In this document: in pieces, positions 18,718 to 27,912 of the stretch
How the letters are laid out: the number at the start of each line of letters is the position of its first letter
How positions within the stretch are numbered: position 1 is the first letter of the stretch
DNA from: Rhizobium sp. NXC24
GTDB lineage: Bacteria > Pseudomonadota > Alphaproteobacteria > Rhizobiales > Rhizobiaceae
NCBI RefSeq assembly: GCF_002944315.1
Contig: NZ_CP024312.1
Location: 207,357 to 271,356, forward strand
Direction: 5' to 3'
DNA length: 64,000 nt
The notes under the pieces: generated by a model
What the model saw: the letters and a program-made list of their open reading frames with translations, nothing else
What the model was told of the DNA's origin: nothing
Database searches by the model: none
Program-made: the position numbers and the translations under genes

Positions 18718-18881
18718 GGACTCTGTACTCAAACTGCATTGCGCCTATTCATCTTCTTTCTTGATCGATGAATTCGCTGAGCCTTCAACTCCGCTGGAAT
18801 GAATTGTGCGGTTCTTCCCGATGAAAGTTCGACCGGATGTATGACACCTCCTGTCCCTTTGCCGGCAGGAGGATCCATGTG

Positions 18882-21053
18882 ATGCTGCTATCTCTCTCCC
18901 ATAACTGGCAGGCGGAAGGTTCGTTTGCGGATAGCGATTCAGTTGCTCAGCCCGGCGCGATTGCCCACGTGGACGAGTCTAGCCGGCACGAGAAGCAGCG
19001 GCTTGAAGATGCGCTTGAATTCGCGGAAACGATCATCGCCGCCATCCCTGATATTCTGTTTGAGATGGACCGAAACGGACGGTATCTCCAGATATGGACA
19101 AAGCATCCGGAACTACTGGCTGCGACCAAACAACAACTGCTGGGCAAAACGGTAAACGACGTCCTCCCGCCTGAAGACGCGGCGGCTGCGTTGCGCGCCA
19201 TCCGCGAGGCCGACGAGAAAGGCGCCAGCGATTGTCACGTCATTCGCATCGTCCAACAGAACGGCGAGTCCCGATGGTTCGAGCATCATGTTGCAAAGAA
19301 AGCGGGCAGTGAAACATCCTCCCAAACGTTTCTTGTTCTGTCACGGGATGTTACCGAACGGAAGCTGGGAGAGCATATTCTAGATGAAGCGCGAACACGC
19401 CTCCTCACGGTACTTCAGACTATACCCGACATGGTATGGTTGAAGGATATCGAGGGCGCCTATCTCCTTTGCAATCACGCCTATGAGCGTCTGATCGGCA
19501 AGTCGGAGTCCGAAATTGTTGGCAAAACGGATCTAGACCTGTTTGACGCCGACGTCGCACGCCTTTTCCGCGAAAGGGAGCTGGAAGCGATCCGTGCCGG
19601 AGGCGTCGTGATCAATGAGAAATGGGTCACACACCACGACAGTGGACAACGCATACTTCTGGAAACACGAAAGGTCCCAATCGTTGGCGCCGAGGGAAAG
19701 ACAACGGGTGTTCTCGGCGTGGCCCGCGACATTACCGAGTTGAACGCCTCCCGCGAAAAAATTCATCGGATGGCCTTCTACGATTCGCTTACGGACTTGC
19801 CCAACCGGGAACTGTTCTTTGGGCGGTTGCGGCAAGCGATGGCAGATGCTGAGTCCCATCGCCAAGTTGTAGGCGTCATGATGATGGACATCGACCATTT
19901 CAAAGCCGTAAACGACACGATGGGACATCCCGTCGGCGACGAACTGCTTTGTCAGGCGGCCAGACGCTTCCAGGCAAGCGTGCGCAGCGCCGACACCGTG
20001 GCCCGTCTCAGCGGCGATGAATTCGCCATCCTCTTGCCAGACATCCGGCACGCGGACGATTTGCGCGATATCGCCACCAAGATGCTCAAAACATTCGACG
20101 AACCCTTCCTGCTCGACGGCAGGGAAGTCTTCGTCTCATGCAGCATCGGGATCGCGCTCCATCCAGAGCATAGCACTGATGCAAACGATCTCGTCAAATA
20201 TGCCGATTCCGCAATGTATTTGGCAAAGCGTCTTGGGCGGGGAGGCTTCCAATTTTATTCGAGGCAACTGACAGCAGACGCGCAACACCGCCTGATGCTG
20301 GAATCGGAATTGCGCCGGGCCATCGAGCGCTGCGAACTGGAAGTGTACTACCAACCCAAGGTACTCGTCGAAAACGGCAGGATAGTCGGCTCGGAGGCTC
20401 TCCTGCGATGGCATCACGGAAAGATGGGCATGGTTCCTCCGGCTGAGTTCATTCCGATTGCCGAGGACACTGGATTAATCGCGGATTTGGGCCGATGGGT
20501 ATTTCGCGAAGCCTGTCGAACCGCGGCAGAATTGAACGCCGACACCCCAGCGTCTCACAAAATGGCGATCAATGTCTCATCCAGGCAGTTCCAGCGATCT
20601 GATCTGCTGGAGATGGTAACCCAGATTCTCGATGAAACCGCCTGCCGCCCTGAGTGGATCGAGATTGAGATCACGGAAAGCCTTCTGCTGGATCAACAAT
20701 ACGAGACACTGGCCACTCTTTGTGCCCTTCGGACGATGGGAATCTCAATTGCCATCGATGATTTCGGTACCGGCTATTCGGCGTTGAATTACTTGGCTCG
20801 CTTTCCCATCGACACCCTGAAAATCGATCGATCATTCATCAGCAGTGGCGACAAGCGCAGCGCAGAGCTAGTCAAGGCCATTCTCTCGATCGCCCGTTGC
20901 CTTGGGCAAAACGTCGTGGCGGAAGGTGTCGAGACGGTCGAACAGGCGGCGTTCCTAAGGGCTAACGGATGCGACGCGGCACAAGGGTTCTTGTACAGCA
21001 AGCCCGTGCCAAAAGCCGAATTCGTGAAGCTGCCGCAGTTCTTTGGTGTTTGA
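18882..21053 (+). CDS. PAS-PAS-GGDEF-EAL cyclic-di-GMP enzyme
   Basis: A 723-aa cytoplasmic signalling protein. Two PAS domains (about 45-165 and 170-290; [20 protein letters not shown] in the second) precede a GGDEF domain (about 300-460) whose active-site loop reads [11 protein letters not shown], an SGDEF variant near residue 377 that can still be active. The EAL domain (about 475-720) has EALLRW (Glu505), [13 protein letters not shown] (about 626) and LKIDRSFI, so phosphodiesterase residues appear intact. No membrane segment is seen. The ATG at 18882 has AGGAGG nine bases upstream and is preferred over 18837. It would set local cyclic-di-GMP and hence motility versus attachment. There are no obvious partners nearby. 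Confidence 0.92.
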   Translation: MLLSLSHNWQAEGSFADSDSVAQPGAIAHVDESSRHEKQRLEDALEFAETIIAAIPDILFEMDRNGRYLQIWTKHPELLAATKQQLLGKTVNDVLPPEDAAAALRAIREADEKGASDCHVIRIVQQNGESRWFEHHVAKKAGSETSSQTFLVLSRDVTERKLGEHILDEARTRLLTVLQTIPDMVWLKDIEGAYLLCNHAYERLIGKSESEIVGKTDLDLFDADVARLFRERELEAIRAGGVVINEKWVTHHDSGQRILLETRKVPIVGAEGKTTGVLGVARDITELNASREKIHRMAFYDSLTDLPNRELFFGRLRQAMADAESHRQVVGVMMMDIDHFKAVNDTMGHPVGDELLCQAARRFQASVRSADTVARLSGDEFAILLPDIRHADDLRDIATKMLKTFDEPFLLDGREVFVSCSIGIALHPEHSTDANDLVKYADSAMYLAKRLGRGGFQFYSRQLTADAQHRLMLESELRRAIERCELEVYYQPKVLVENGRIVGSEALLRWHHGKMGMVPPAEFIPIAEDTGLIADLGRWVFREACRTAAELNADTPASHKMAINVSSRQFQRSDLLEMVTQILDETACRPEWIEIEITESLLLDQQYETLATLCALRTMGISIAIDDFGTGYSALNYLARFPIDTLKIDRSFISSGDKRSAELVKAILSIARCLGQNVVAEGVETVEQAAFLRANGCDAAQGFLYSKPVPKAEFVKLPQFFGV

Positions 21054-21377
21054 TCAAGATTGGTGCCAGACGGATGCCGTTGTCGATAATCAATATCGCA
21101 TACCTGCTCCAGTAGGCATAGCGTTCGCAGAGCTCAAAGGCGAGAGGTGCTGCTCGATATAGAGGGTCCTGTCCGTCGCCTTGCCGCTTCATACCGCGGC
21201 CGCGGTTCTCGCGATTATTGCCGTGTTCTTCTGCGGACGTAGACCAACCGCTGGGGGAGGTGCCGTCGTTCGATCGAAATCGAATCGTTTTTGGCGAGCG
21301 TCGGCACTACTTCGATAGAGCGTGTCGCCGCCAAGTCCACGCGATGTGAGCAAGAGTTTGGCTGCAATGTGCGGGTT
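21054..21377. other. Intergenic up to the IS66 insertion, nothing recognised
   Basis: About 320 bases between the GGDEF-EAL stop and the IS66 left end. Joining it to the sequence beyond the right target duplicate (from 23935) does not restore a recognisable reading frame, so the element probably landed in non-coding or already decayed DNA. Confidence 0.35.
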
Positions 21378-21385
21378 GCGATATC
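21378..21385. repeat. Target-site duplication, left copy (GCGATATC)
   Basis: GCGATATC lies directly before the GTAAGCGCGC terminal repeat and is identical to the 8 bases directly after the right terminal repeat (23927-23934). Eight-base duplications are the IS66-family rule. Confidence 0.93.
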
Positions 21386-21432
21386 GTAAGCGCGCGTTTC
21401 ATTGCACGTGGTAAGCGGCTTGAAGGGGCAGC

Positions 21433-23079
21433 TCAGGCTGGCTGGCTTTTGAAGTTAAAGGGCAGCAGGTCGTCGATATCGACATCGTCGGGGCGCTGCG
21501 GCAGTTCGGTGAGGACGTGGCGTAGCCATGCGAATGGTTCGACACCGCAGGCGCGACAGGTCAGCATCAAGCTGTAGATGACGGCACTGGCTTTGGCCCC
21601 CTGGACTGTATCGCTAAAGAGCCAACTCTTTCTTCCAGTTGCAAAAATCCTGATGTCGCGCTCCAGCAAATTGTTGTCGATCGGCATCCTGCCGTCATCG
21701 GTATAGCGGGTCAGATAGTCCCATTGGTTGAGCGTATAGGAAACGGCATCGCCAAGCTTGGTGTCGGGCACGACCTTTGGCGCGATTTTGTCGAGCCATT
21801 CCTTGAGGGCGGAAAGGACCGGAACGCTATGTTTCTGGCGAAAGCGACGCATGTAATCGGCCTGCGTTTCGCCGTCATCGGGCTTTTCGTCCCGCACCTG
21901 CCTTTCGATCCGATAAAGCTGGTCGAAGAACTTGATGGCCTGTGCCGGCGGCCCACCGGGTTTCTTGCGCGCCTTGAGAGCCTCGACAAAGCGCCGCCTG
22001 GCATGGGCCATGCACCCGACATGCGTGGCACCTTTCAACGTGCGCCAGGCCTGATAGCCGTCACTCATCAAGATGCCGCGGTAGTCGCCAAGAAAGGCCT
22101 GCGGATGCTCTTGTCCGCGGCCGGCCTGATAATCGAACAGCACGATCGGCTGTTTACTGTCTTCGCCACTACGATAGGCCCACATGTAAGAGATGCTGGT
22201 GGGATCCTTGCCCTCTTCCTTCAGCACCTGGACTGTGGTCTCGTCACCATGGATGATCGTCTGCGATTGGAGCCGCAGTTTCAGCGCGTCATAGATACGA
22301 ACGAGGTGTTTCTCGCTCGAACTGATCACCCAGTGGCCGAGAGCGCCGCGGCTGACAGGAACGCCTGCACGCTCAAAGGCCTGCGCCAGACGATAGAGCG
22401 GTGTGCCATCGACATATTTATGGACGAGCGCGAAGGCCAGCGTCGAGGCCGTGGCTATGCTGCCGGGCAAGGGCTGCTTCGGCATCGGCGCGATGACAAC
22501 AGGCGTATTGATCCCGGTCCGGTCGCAGTTGCGGCATGCATATTTTGCTCGGACATTCTGCAGAACCTTCGCCTTCACCTCGATGTGAAGCTGTTCTGTG
22601 ACCAGTTCGCCCATGCGGTGCATCTGATGGCTACAGCACGGGCAGACCTTCTGATCGTCGGCAAGGTCATATTCGACGCGCTGGCGCGGCAGGTTTTCCG
22701 GCAACGGCCTGCGACCAGGTTTCTTGCGTTCCGGCTTGTCGGTCTGCGGCAATCCCGTGTCCGGAAGATCGATGGTATCCGCCTCGTCGGCGAGGTCGCA
22801 ACCCTCGTCCCCCTCAAGGACGCTCTGCTCGGCTTCGTTGAAGATGCGATCCACGTGCTTTTCACTACGCGGCGCAAAACGATGCAACTGCGCCAGCGCC
22901 AGCTCTTCCTCGAGCTTGAAGACGCGCTGCGCAAGGGTATCTTTCTCAGCCTTCAGCGCGGCAATCTCGGCAGCATTCGCCGCCAAAAGCGCCATCAATT
23001 CTTCAACGGTCGGGGTACCGGTTCGAGTCATCGCATTTTTGAATCTGAACCGCTCCCCTGCGTCAACCGCCAAATTCAC
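21433..23079 (-). CDS. tnpC: IS66 TnpC transposase
   Basis: The 548-aa DDE transposase of the IS66 element. A leucine-rich coiled coil (about 30-65, EIAALKAEKDTLAQRVFKLE) is followed by a zinc-binding segment (VCPCCSHQMHRMGE and YACRNCDRTG). The catalytic domain has the acidic residues in IIHGDETTVQVL, LMSDGYQAWRTL and NLLERDIRIFATG. A GTG start overlaps the tnpB stop, giving coupled translation; an internal ATG at 23031 is an alternative. It acts on the element's own ends. Confidence 0.93.
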   Translation of the reverse strand: MNLAVDAGERFRFKNAMTRTGTPTVEELMALLAANAAEIAALKAEKDTLAQRVFKLEEELALAQLHRFAPRSEKHVDRIFNEAEQSVLEGDEGCDLADEADTIDLPDTGLPQTDKPERKKPGRRPLPENLPRQRVEYDLADDQKVCPCCSHQMHRMGELVTEQLHIEVKAKVLQNVRAKYACRNCDRTGINTPVVIAPMPKQPLPGSIATASTLAFALVHKYVDGTPLYRLAQAFERAGVPVSRGALGHWVISSSEKHLVRIYDALKLRLQSQTIIHGDETTVQVLKEEGKDPTSISYMWAYRSGEDSKQPIVLFDYQAGRGQEHPQAFLGDYRGILMSDGYQAWRTLKGATHVGCMAHARRRFVEALKARKKPGGPPAQAIKFFDQLYRIERQVRDEKPDDGETQADYMRRFRQKHSVPVLSALKEWLDKIAPKVVPDTKLGDAVSYTLNQWDYLTRYTDDGRMPIDNNLLERDIRIFATGRKSWLFSDTVQGAKASAVIYSLMLTCRACGVEPFAWLRHVLTELPQRPDDVDIDDLLPFNFKSQPA

Positions 23080-23429
23080 CCGACAAATTCATATTGTCGC
23101 ACCGGATGGCGAACCATCGCGTCGAGATCAATGCCGTCGAGCAGCCAGTGCAATTGCTCGGCATCAAGCGACACCACAGCCTCCTGTCGCCGAGGCCAGC
23201 GGAACTTATCTTCGGTCAGCGCTTTCAAAATTAGCACAAAGCCCGATCGATCAAAAAACAGCAATTTCATCCGGGTTCTGCGACGGTTGCAGAAGGCAAA
23301 TACCGCCCGCTCGAACGGATTGAGGCCCATAGACTGCTCGACCAAAATCGCGAGGCTGTTGATCCCGGCCCTAAAGTCGATCGGTTCCCGGTGAAGATAG
23401 ACGCGCAGATCATCAGCCAGCCGGAACAT
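23076..23429 (-). CDS. tnpB: IS66 accessory protein TnpB
   Basis: The 117-aa IS66 Orf2 protein. The family core is visible as VYLHREPIDFRAGINSLAIL, then NPFERAVFAFCNRRRTRMKL and LFFDRSGFVLILKAL. It is needed with TnpA for transposition in the family, though its role is undefined. It overlaps tnpA by 17 bases and tnpC by 4. Confidence 0.93.
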   Translation of the reverse strand: MFRLADDLRVYLHREPIDFRAGINSLAILVEQSMGLNPFERAVFAFCNRRRTRMKLLFFDRSGFVLILKALTEDKFRWPRRQEAVVSLDAEQLHWLLDGIDLDAMVRHPVRQYEFVG

Positions 23430-23889
23430 CGCAACGCCCCAACGCTTCGATCATCGCCGACAGAGCCTGCGCATCCGCATCTTCAAGCTCAAGCCGCACG
23501 CCGTTCGGTAGCGATGCCTTCAAGCGCATCCGTGGCGATGTCGGAGCCGACGGGGCCGGCGGTCGTCCAGTCGGCGATGCCGCAACCACCGGAACGAAGG
23601 CCGACGGCGCGCAAGGCATAACCGTCAACGCCTTCTCCGCCTGCCGGCGCTGATGCAGCTTGATCCAGTTGCGCAACTGATTAGCATTCACCCCGTACTT
23701 CAGCGCAAGCCCTGCAACCGATACCCCCGGCTCAAGGGCCGCGTCGATCAAGCGTTCCTTCTCGACCGGATCAAACCGCCGCTTGCCATTGCGAAGAACC
23801 TTGACGACCCGAAGCTCCCCTGAAATTCCCGCGCCATCCAATGTCATTGTATCCACAGTCTCCGTTGTGGACACAGATTCGCTCAACAC
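23413..23889 (-). CDS. tnpA: IS66 TnpA (Orf1, IS3/IS911-like helix-turn-helix)
   Basis: A 158-aa first ORF of the element. The helix-turn-helix is at about residues 38-80 (KERLIDAALEPGVSVAGLAL, then KYGVNANQLRNWIKLHQRR). A proline/alanine-rich linker follows. It starts at a GTG, with an internal ATG 14 codons on. It probably binds element DNA and helps TnpC. Confidence 0.9.
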   Translation of the reverse strand: MLSESVSTTETVDTMTLDGAGISGELRVVKVLRNGKRRFDPVEKERLIDAALEPGVSVAGLALKYGVNANQLRNWIKLHQRRQAEKALTVMPCAPSAFVPVVAASPTGRPPAPSAPTSPRMRLKASLPNGVRLELEDADAQALSAMIEALGRCDVPAG

Positions 23890-23926
23890 TCCGCCAATGA
23901 ACAGGTGCAGCGATTTGCGCGCTTAC

Positions 23927-23934
23927 GCGATATC
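23927..23934. repeat. Target-site duplication, right copy (GCGATATC)
   Basis: Identical to 21378-21385 and directly adjacent to the right inverted repeat of the IS66 element. Confidence 0.93.
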
Positions 23935-24135
23935 GAAATTGTAATCGACGCGTTAAGACGGATACATCAATCACCGTCGCCATTCTCTTTGTGCCGCGGT
24001 CACTGCAAAACTCCCGTCACGCCGAGCCCGAGCAGAAATTGAAGGAAGAATGTATGCGAAACTGGCAGCGGTCGCGCGGTGCCACCAACCTTTAAATGCT
24101 CCCATCTTAGCGACCGTATCGGAAGCTGCGGTCCC

Positions 24136-24378
24136 TCATTGGGGCTTATAGAGTAGGGCGTTGCTTGTGACGGGCGAAACGGCCGGATCATTTGTGCTGG
24201 CGATCAGCAGACGGGCATAAAGTGCTTCCAGATAGTTAGTGAGGTTGAGTATCTTTCTTCGCTCGCCTTCAAACTGCCGAAGCAGATCTGCCTGGCAAGA
24301 TGCGTCGGCGCTAGCCGACATGACGACTGAATCGGTCTGAGCGGGTTTGGTGATTGGCAGGTTGATAATCTGTGACAA
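24136..24378 (-). CDS. Small protein of the chemoreceptor/cheW operon
   Basis: An 80-aa protein, mostly helical by eye (ADLLRQFEGERRKILNLTNY, then LEALYARLLIASTNDP), with no membrane segment. It starts at a TTG with AAAGG seven bases upstream and follows cheW by 40 bases on the same strand, so it is probably co-transcribed with the receptor and cheW. I recognise no family. A chemotaxis accessory role is suggested only by position. Confidence 0.55.
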   Translation of the reverse strand: MSQIINLPITKPAQTDSVVMSASADASCQADLLRQFEGERRKILNLTNYLEALYARLLIASTNDPAVSPVTSNALLYKPQ

Positions 24379-24417
24379 GAGCTGACCTTTTGGAGACTGG
24401 ATCTAAAAAATTGGTTG

Positions 24418-24897
24418 CTAAGCCGTCGATGCCTGCATGACATTGGCGAACATGTGGTCAAGATTGAGGAAGCAGACCATGTTTTGTTCGAGCGGGATGA
24501 TGCCATGCACGAAGGCGGGATCAAATGCGGCGCCGAAATCCGGAACCGGCTGAATGCGATCATCGCTGACAGACAGGATGTCGGAGACCTGGTCGACGAC
24601 CAGGCCGATGACGCCTTGCCCCACTTCGACAACGACAATGGCGCTACGGCTGGTGTCGACAGCGCTTGGGATGCCGAGCTTTGCCGCAAGGTCAATGACC
24701 GGGATGACGAAGCCCCGCAGGTTCATGACGCCGAGGACGTGTGGCGGCGCGTGGGGCAGCGGCGTTGCCGCCGCCCAGCCCCGGATTTCCCGGATCGAAG
24801 TGGTCCTGATACAGAACTGCCTGTCACCCAGATGAAAGGCGATAATCTCCAGCGTCGCAGTTGAAGGATGGTTGCCCTGATGATCCGCCTCAGACAT
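24418..24897 (-). CDS. cheW: CheW chemotaxis adaptor
   Basis: A 159-aa CheW protein that links receptors to CheA. The two SH3-like subdomains are recognisable from FHLGDRQFCIRTTSIREIRG, then VLGVMNLRGFVIPVIDLAAK (the conserved NLRG...PVIDL) and VGQGVIGLVVDQVSDIL. The start ATG at 24897 overlaps the receptor stop as TGATG, and GGAGG precedes it, so the pair is translationally coupled. CheA is not in the window; this adaptor must use one encoded elsewhere. Confidence 0.93.
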   Translation of the reverse strand: MSEADHQGNHPSTATLEIIAFHLGDRQFCIRTTSIREIRGWAAATPLPHAPPHVLGVMNLRGFVIPVIDLAAKLGIPSAVDTSRSAIVVVEVGQGVIGLVVDQVSDILSVSDDRIQPVPDFGAAFDPAFVHGIIPLEQNMVCFLNLDHMFANVMQASTA

Positions 24898-26825
24898 CAG
24901 AATTCCTCCCACTGCTCTGCGACCGCTGTGGAAGTTGCGCGACCACCAAAGGCGCTGGCAAGTTTGTGGCCGAGCGTGCGGGCCGGTGAAGCGACTGGCT
25001 TGCTATTGGAGGTAGCCGCGCGCACGACCTGACGCGGCACGGAAGCTGCCGTATCCAATTTGAACCGGGCCACTAGGTCACGCAATTTAGCCGCCTCCTG
25101 CGCCATCTGGCTGGTGCTCGCGGTGGATTCCTCCACCATTGCTGCGTTCTGCTGAGTTACCTGGTCCATCTGATTGATGGCAGTGTTGACTTCGGACAGC
25201 CCGGTCGATTGCTCTCTCGCAGCGGTCGCGATCGAGTTGACATGTTCGTTGATTCTCACGACATGCCCCTGAATTAGCGTTAGCGCCTCTCCGGTCGCAG
25301 TGACGAGTTTGACACCTGAGTTGACTTCCTCGCTGGAACGATTGATGAGCCCCTTGATGTCCTTAGCCGCGTTGGCTGAGCGCTGCGCCAGTTCGCGAAC
25401 TTCCTGGGCGACGACCGCAAAACCTTTGCCGGCCTCACCGGCCCGGGCAGCTTCGACCCCGGCGTTGAGAGCCAGAAGATTGGTTTGGAAGGCGATCTCA
25501 TCGATGACATTGATGATCTGGCCAATCTCGCCCGAAGCCTGTTCGATCCGCCCCATCGCTGCAACTGCATCCCTGACGACGGCACTCGACTGTTCGGTGC
25601 TGCGGCGCGCCTCGTCGACCATGTGACTTGCTTCCAGAGCCCGTTCCGTCGAGCTCTTCACCGCAACTGTGATCTCTTCCAGAGCTGAGGAAGTTTCCTC
25701 CAGCGAAGCTGCCTGTTGCTCAGTACGCTTTGACAGCTCGGCTGCCCCGTGGCTGATCTCGCGCGAACTGCCATCCATTGTCGATGTCGAATGAGAGATC
25801 GCAGCAAGGGTCTCGCCCAATTCCCTCACGGAGTTGTTGAAATCAAGCCGCAGCGGCTCGAAATCAGGAGTAAGCGTCTCGGTGAGTTGGAATGCCAAGT
25901 CGCCCGAGGCCAAGCGCTTCAGACCACTGGCAAGATTGGACGTCGCCTTGCGTACTTCGGCGGCTTCATTCTCCGCGTGTTGTAGTCTCGCGGCGCCGTC
26001 CGCTTCCGCTATGCGGCGGCGTTTTTCCGCCTCAACCTCGAGCTGAGTATTCGAAATCGCCGTTTGCCGGAATACTTCGACCGCTTGCGCCATGTCACCA
26101 ATCTCGTCATGACGATGGCGATCGGGCACGTCTTGGCTTGTGTTGCCGCCGCTCAGCAAATTCATGTAGGCGGTCATCCGGCTAAGGGGTTTCATCACTC
26201 GGCGCGAGGTCAGCACCATGGCGAAAATTGCGACGCAACTGGCAATGCCAAGCGCACCGTAGGTTAAGGTCAAACTTGAATCGATGGTGGCACCTGTCGT
26301 GTCCAGGTTCGCCTTGTTATCAGCCACGTTCTTGTCGACGTCTTGCTGAATCGCGTCGCCCGCCTTATCGTAAGCTACCTTACCTTCGCCAAGAAGCAAA
26401 GCAGTGGCTTCCGCGCTCTTGCCGCTGTCCTCCAGCCCCTTTGCGCGCTGCCAGATTTGCTGGTACACAACGTTGGCGTTGACAAATTGTTGATAAATCG
26501 CCCTTTCGCTATCGCTTGTAACAGCGGGCTCATAGGCTTTCAGGTCTTTAGCGATTTCGGACTCTGTTTCCTTGATATCGGCAAGAATCGCTTGGTGCTT
26601 TTCGGCATCGGCTAGCAAATAGGCTTGGTGCTCGACACGCAGGTCGCCGTAATCGGCATTCAATTGACCAAGCGTAAGCACGGAAGGGACCGTGTCATCA
26701 GCAATTGAACGGCTCGCCTCACTGATTACAGCAAGACTACGTGCGGAGATCAGGCCCTGTCCGATGGAAACGGCCGCAATGCCGCCAAAGAGGGCAAACA
26801 GTGTCGATTTAATTGTAAGCCGCAT
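24897..26825 (-). CDS. Transmembrane methyl-accepting chemotaxis protein with C-terminal CheR-docking tail
   Basis: A 642-aa receptor. The first membrane helix is residues 5-30 (TLFALFGGIAAVSIGQGLIS), then a helical periplasmic four-helix-bundle-type domain of about 160 residues (KAYEPAVTSDSERAIYQQFV within it). The second membrane helix lies near 190-210 (YGALGIASCVAIFAMVL), then HAMP and the signalling coiled coil with tip [20 protein letters not shown]. The last residues QWEEF match the aromatic pentapeptide that docks CheR/CheB. The ATG follows AAAAGG by 9 bases. It is coupled to cheW. The ligand is unknown; a small organic molecule is typical of this sensor type. Confidence 0.93.
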   Translation of the reverse strand: MRLTIKSTLFALFGGIAAVSIGQGLISARSLAVISEASRSIADDTVPSVLTLGQLNADYGDLRVEHQAYLLADAEKHQAILADIKETESEIAKDLKAYEPAVTSDSERAIYQQFVNANVVYQQIWQRAKGLEDSGKSAEATALLLGEGKVAYDKAGDAIQQDVDKNVADNKANLDTTGATIDSSLTLTYGALGIASCVAIFAMVLTSRRVMKPLSRMTAYMNLLSGGNTSQDVPDRHRHDEIGDMAQAVEVFRQTAISNTQLEVEAEKRRRIAEADGAARLQHAENEAAEVRKATSNLASGLKRLASGDLAFQLTETLTPDFEPLRLDFNNSVRELGETLAAISHSTSTMDGSSREISHGAAELSKRTEQQAASLEETSSALEEITVAVKSSTERALEASHMVDEARRSTEQSSAVVRDAVAAMGRIEQASGEIGQIINVIDEIAFQTNLLALNAGVEAARAGEAGKGFAVVAQEVRELAQRSANAAKDIKGLINRSSEEVNSGVKLVTATGEALTLIQGHVVRINEHVNSIATAAREQSTGLSEVNTAINQMDQVTQQNAAMVEESTASTSQMAQEAAKLRDLVARFKLDTAASVPRQVVRAATSNSKPVASPARTLGHKLASAFGGRATSTAVAEQWEEF

Positions 26826-27152
26826 TTATCGATGCCTTTTGAAACTTTGAAGCAATGTGAAATGCTCGTTGATCGAGCCAGACCGAAATCCGCTGGAGAT
26901 GGTTAATGGGAACTTAAGATCTTGTTTATTGTGCAACGCCTTATGGGTTAGTTTCGTTTTGCGGATACGCCAACAAAACTTGGATATCAGCAGCTCGCCT
27001 TTCCCGATGTGGCAACGTCGATCAGTGCGTCGGCCAAGGTTGAAGTAAGCGTTCTCTCTAAGAGAGTTATCCGGCATTATGGAGCAAGCAAGTGCCACAA
27101 GATTCCGACGACGGCTGATGCAATCTCCTTGGGGGCCTCGGGAGTGTAGAGT
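26826..27152. other. Intergenic upstream of the chemoreceptor operon
   Basis: About 330 bases of lower GC. It should hold the promoter of the minus-strand receptor/cheW operon. Minus-strand open frames here lack ribosome sites and family features. Nothing else is recognised. Confidence 0.3.
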
Positions 27153-27545
27153 ATGGTGGAAGTCGTAGACGAATTGAAAGTGAAACGAGTCGAGATCAAC
27201 ACCAGGCTCGAGGAGCTGCAGCGAGCGATCTCGTTCTCGACGATCAGAAAGCTGCATTCGAGAAGGTGATCGGGTTCCGCGATCCCGGTTTCAAGCTGGT
27301 TGCGCCGCCTTCGAAAGCACACCGAACATCTTCACATGCGCGGCGAGCGGTCACCGAGCTTGTCAGGGCAAGAATAACCGCCACAATCGTGCTTGATATC
27401 CTGCGCCGCTTAGGACGGACAAAGACGACGCGGAGATCGCTGAGCAGTTCGCGAATGCGGCCGACCTCGGAAGCGAAGCGGCACCTTGGAATCTGCCCTC
27501 ACCAGCAGGCTCTGCGCAACGTTGAACGGCTTGGGGCATTTGCTC
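27153..27545 (+). pseudogene. Frameshifted remnant of a coiled-coil plus winged-helix-like protein
   Basis: Coding-like sequence continues through three frames. It begins at ATG 27153 (MVEVVDELKVKRVEINTRLE, a coiled coil), moves to another frame for DDQKAAFEKVIGFRDPGFKL and TIVLDILRRLG, then to another for DKDDAEIAEQFANAADLGSE, and ends with LESALTSRLCATLNGLG. Read together it resembles a small protein with an N-terminal coiled coil and a C-terminal winged helix, but at least two indels break it. GGGAGTG precedes the ATG. The family name is not known to me; the inference rests on frame continuity. Confidence 0.5.
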
Positions 27546-27912
27546 CATAATGCCGGAGTTATCTTTGCTATCTTGTTTCGCGACATAGCCAACGAGCCGG
27601 CGGTACATTTCAGGCCCGCGATCTGACGCTCCGGTTGCCCGTTCGATCACAGTGAGATGATTGCGCTTAGCACGGCGTGTCAGTACCGGAGCAATATTCC
27701 TCAACGTGTCGCCTTACATAGAATGTTACTGTCTTGCCCTGCACAAGAAATCTGGAGTGAGGGCTTCCATCGCAGGAATCAGTGGCGTTGAGCTAACGGG
27801 GATTTCCCGTCACCTTAAAAGCAGCCATGTCCACTTTTGGGGGCCGTCGGTCACTCATCCAAGTCAAGGCTTTGGTGCTCTTTCCCCGTTTGACAAATCA
27901 ACAGTTTACCTC
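27546..27912. other. Intergenic, no gene recognised
   Basis: About 370 bases after the pseudogene. A minus-strand frame (ERATGASDRGPEMYRRLVGY) looks faintly protein-like but has no start signal or family match. It may be further decayed DNA. Confidence 0.25.

Larger units (their letters stand above)
21386..23926 (-). mobile_element. Complete IS66-family insertion sequence, 2541 bp
   Basis: The ends are imperfect inverted repeats: the left begins GTAAGCGCGCGTTTCATTGC and the right, read inward, GTAAGCGCGCAAATCGCTGC, with 17 of the first 23 positions matching. Inside are the three IS66 genes in order tnpA-tnpB-tnpC on the minus strand with overlapping reading frames. An exact 8-bp target duplication on both sides and intact genes indicate a recent insertion that could still move. 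Confidence 0.93.

Noticed and set aside
21724..23394. 556-codon + frame through the IS66 element
   Set aside because: It lies antisense to the clear tnpC and tnpB genes and has no domain of its own.
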